DNA of 5,251 nt from an uncultured Clostridia bacterium (GTDB lineage: Bacteria > Bacillota > Clostridia > Oscillospirales > Acutalibacteraceae): NCBI GenBank assembly GCA_946405475.1, contig CAMJHI010000168.1, positions 1-5,251 of the forward strand, written 5' to 3'. The notes under the pieces were generated by a model, which saw nothing but the letters and a program-made list of their open reading frames with translations, was not told where the DNA came from and made no database searches. Below are positions 4,671-5,251 of this stretch, in pieces. The position numbers and the translations under genes were made by a program. The first letter of the stretch is position 1, and each line of letters begins with the position of its first letter.

Positions 4671-5251
4671 TTCAGATTGAAGTTATAATTGCGGTACGCT
4701 TCCTGAAAAGGCTTGAACCGGCTGAGCTCCACCTTATCGCCCGATTTCAGCTCGATCACTTTTTTGTCATACCGCGCGATGTGCATCATGTTCACGATGT
4801 AGGAGCGGTGCGTGCGGAAGAACAGATCGGGCGACAGATACTTTTTTTCAAGCTCGGAAAGCGAGATCGGATATTCCTCACAACGGTCATAAAAATAGAT
4901 CAGAGATTTTTTATCGACCGCCTGAACGAACAGGATATCCTGCGGATAGATCGTTTCATATCGGCCGTCCCTTTTCAGCTGCAGCCGGTTAAAAAAGGAC
5001 ATTTTATAAAACTGATCCAATTTGTCGTAAAGCTGCTGCGGATCGACCGGCTTGCGAAGAAAACCGTCGGCATAGACACGCTCATTGATGATGCGTTCCG
5101 CCACGTTATCATAACCGGTCAAAAAGCAGATCGTAACAGCGTTGTTAAACTTTTTCTTCAGAGCCAGGGCCAGGGAGATGCCATCCATTTCATCCATCAT
5201 ATAGTCGAGAAAATACAGATCGAATTTGTCCTCCTGCAGCAGCGCTTTGCC
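4661..5251 (-). CDS. LytTR-family response regulator, N-terminus beyond the right edge
   Basis: 196 residues are visible in one open frame that runs off the window; roughly the first 40 of the receiver domain are missing. The receiver part (1 to about 85 of the visible portion) shows the phospho-acceptor Asp16 in LYFLDYMMDEMDG, the switch Thr45 in CFLTGYDN, and the conserved Lys67 in GFLRKPVD. The DNA-binding LytTR domain (about 90-190) has the hallmark FFRTHRSYIVN at 144-154, then a basic C-terminal part with VELSR. Members such as AgrA and VirR bind paired direct repeats and activate secreted or virulence-type products. It is followed after 50 bases by the kinase gene, the same order as virR-virS. 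The promoter is outside the window. The likely target in view is the repeat pair at 2032-2066; that link is inference. Confidence 0.95.
   Translation of the reverse strand, partial: GKALLQEDKFDLYFLDYMMDEMDGISLALALKKKFNNAVTICFLTGYDNVAERIINERVYADGFLRKPVDPQQLYDKLDQFYKMSFFNRLQLKRDGRYETIYPQDILFVQAVDKKSLIYFYDRCEEYPISLSELEKKYLSPDLFFRTHRSYIVNMMHIARYDKKVIELKSGDKVELSRFKPFQEAYRNYNFNLNAR

Noticed and set aside
3390..4688. Plus-strand open frame of 432 codons opposite the kinase gene
   Set aside because: It lies wholly antisense to a kinase gene with intact family motifs. Its translation is rich in His, Gln and Arg with no domain signature, as expected from the complement of GC-biased codons, and it has no good ribosome binding site.
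1..5251. CRISPR array, insertion sequence, tRNA or rRNA
   Set aside because: No spaced identical repeats of CRISPR form, no transposase reading frame with terminal inverted repeats, and no tRNA- or rRNA-like sequence was seen. The repeats present are explained by leucine-rich-repeat coding or by the control region.

Overview
The window most likely comes from a gut- or rumen-type Clostridia (Bacillota, Oscillospirales-like). Three things point there: strong purine-rich Shine-Dalgarno sites, secreted proteins built from BspA-type leucine-rich repeats and a DUF6273-like domain, and an AgrC-type (HPK10) kinase paired with a LytTR response regulator. Base composition is moderately GC-rich by eye. 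This placement is inference; no rRNA or other phylogenetic marker is present.

Layout. (1) 1-1886, minus strand: a large secreted leucine-rich-repeat protein, 628 codons visible and still open at the left edge. (2) 1887-2263: a 377-base divergent control region. It holds a candidate minus-strand promoter preceded by two identical 14-base direct repeats in 21-base phase, a candidate plus-strand promoter with a perfect TTGACA, and two inverted repeats. (3) 2264-3121, plus strand: a secreted 285-residue DUF6273-like protein. (4) 3122-3260: two back-to-back intrinsic terminators, one per strand, separating convergent genes. (5) 3261-4610, minus strand: a polytopic sensor histidine kinase of the AgrC/VirS type. 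(6) 4661-5251, minus strand: its partner LytTR response regulator, lacking the N-terminus because it runs off the right edge. Regulator and kinase appear to form an operon in the order regulator then kinase, with a 50-base gap.

Working model (inference). A membrane sensor, perhaps for a peptide signal, controls a LytTR regulator. That protein family binds paired direct repeats spaced about two helical turns apart, just upstream of the -35 region. Exactly such a pair lies upstream of the leucine-rich-repeat gene, so the locus may be a self-contained signalling and surface-protein module similar in design to VirR/VirS or Agr. No agrB/agrD-like peptide gene is visible. Other points of interest are a non-canonical H-box in the kinase (Lys where Asn is usual), a DUF6273-like protein with a shortened C-terminal half, and a foldback-like inverted repeat at the left edge that coincides with loss of the leucine-rich-repeat consensus.
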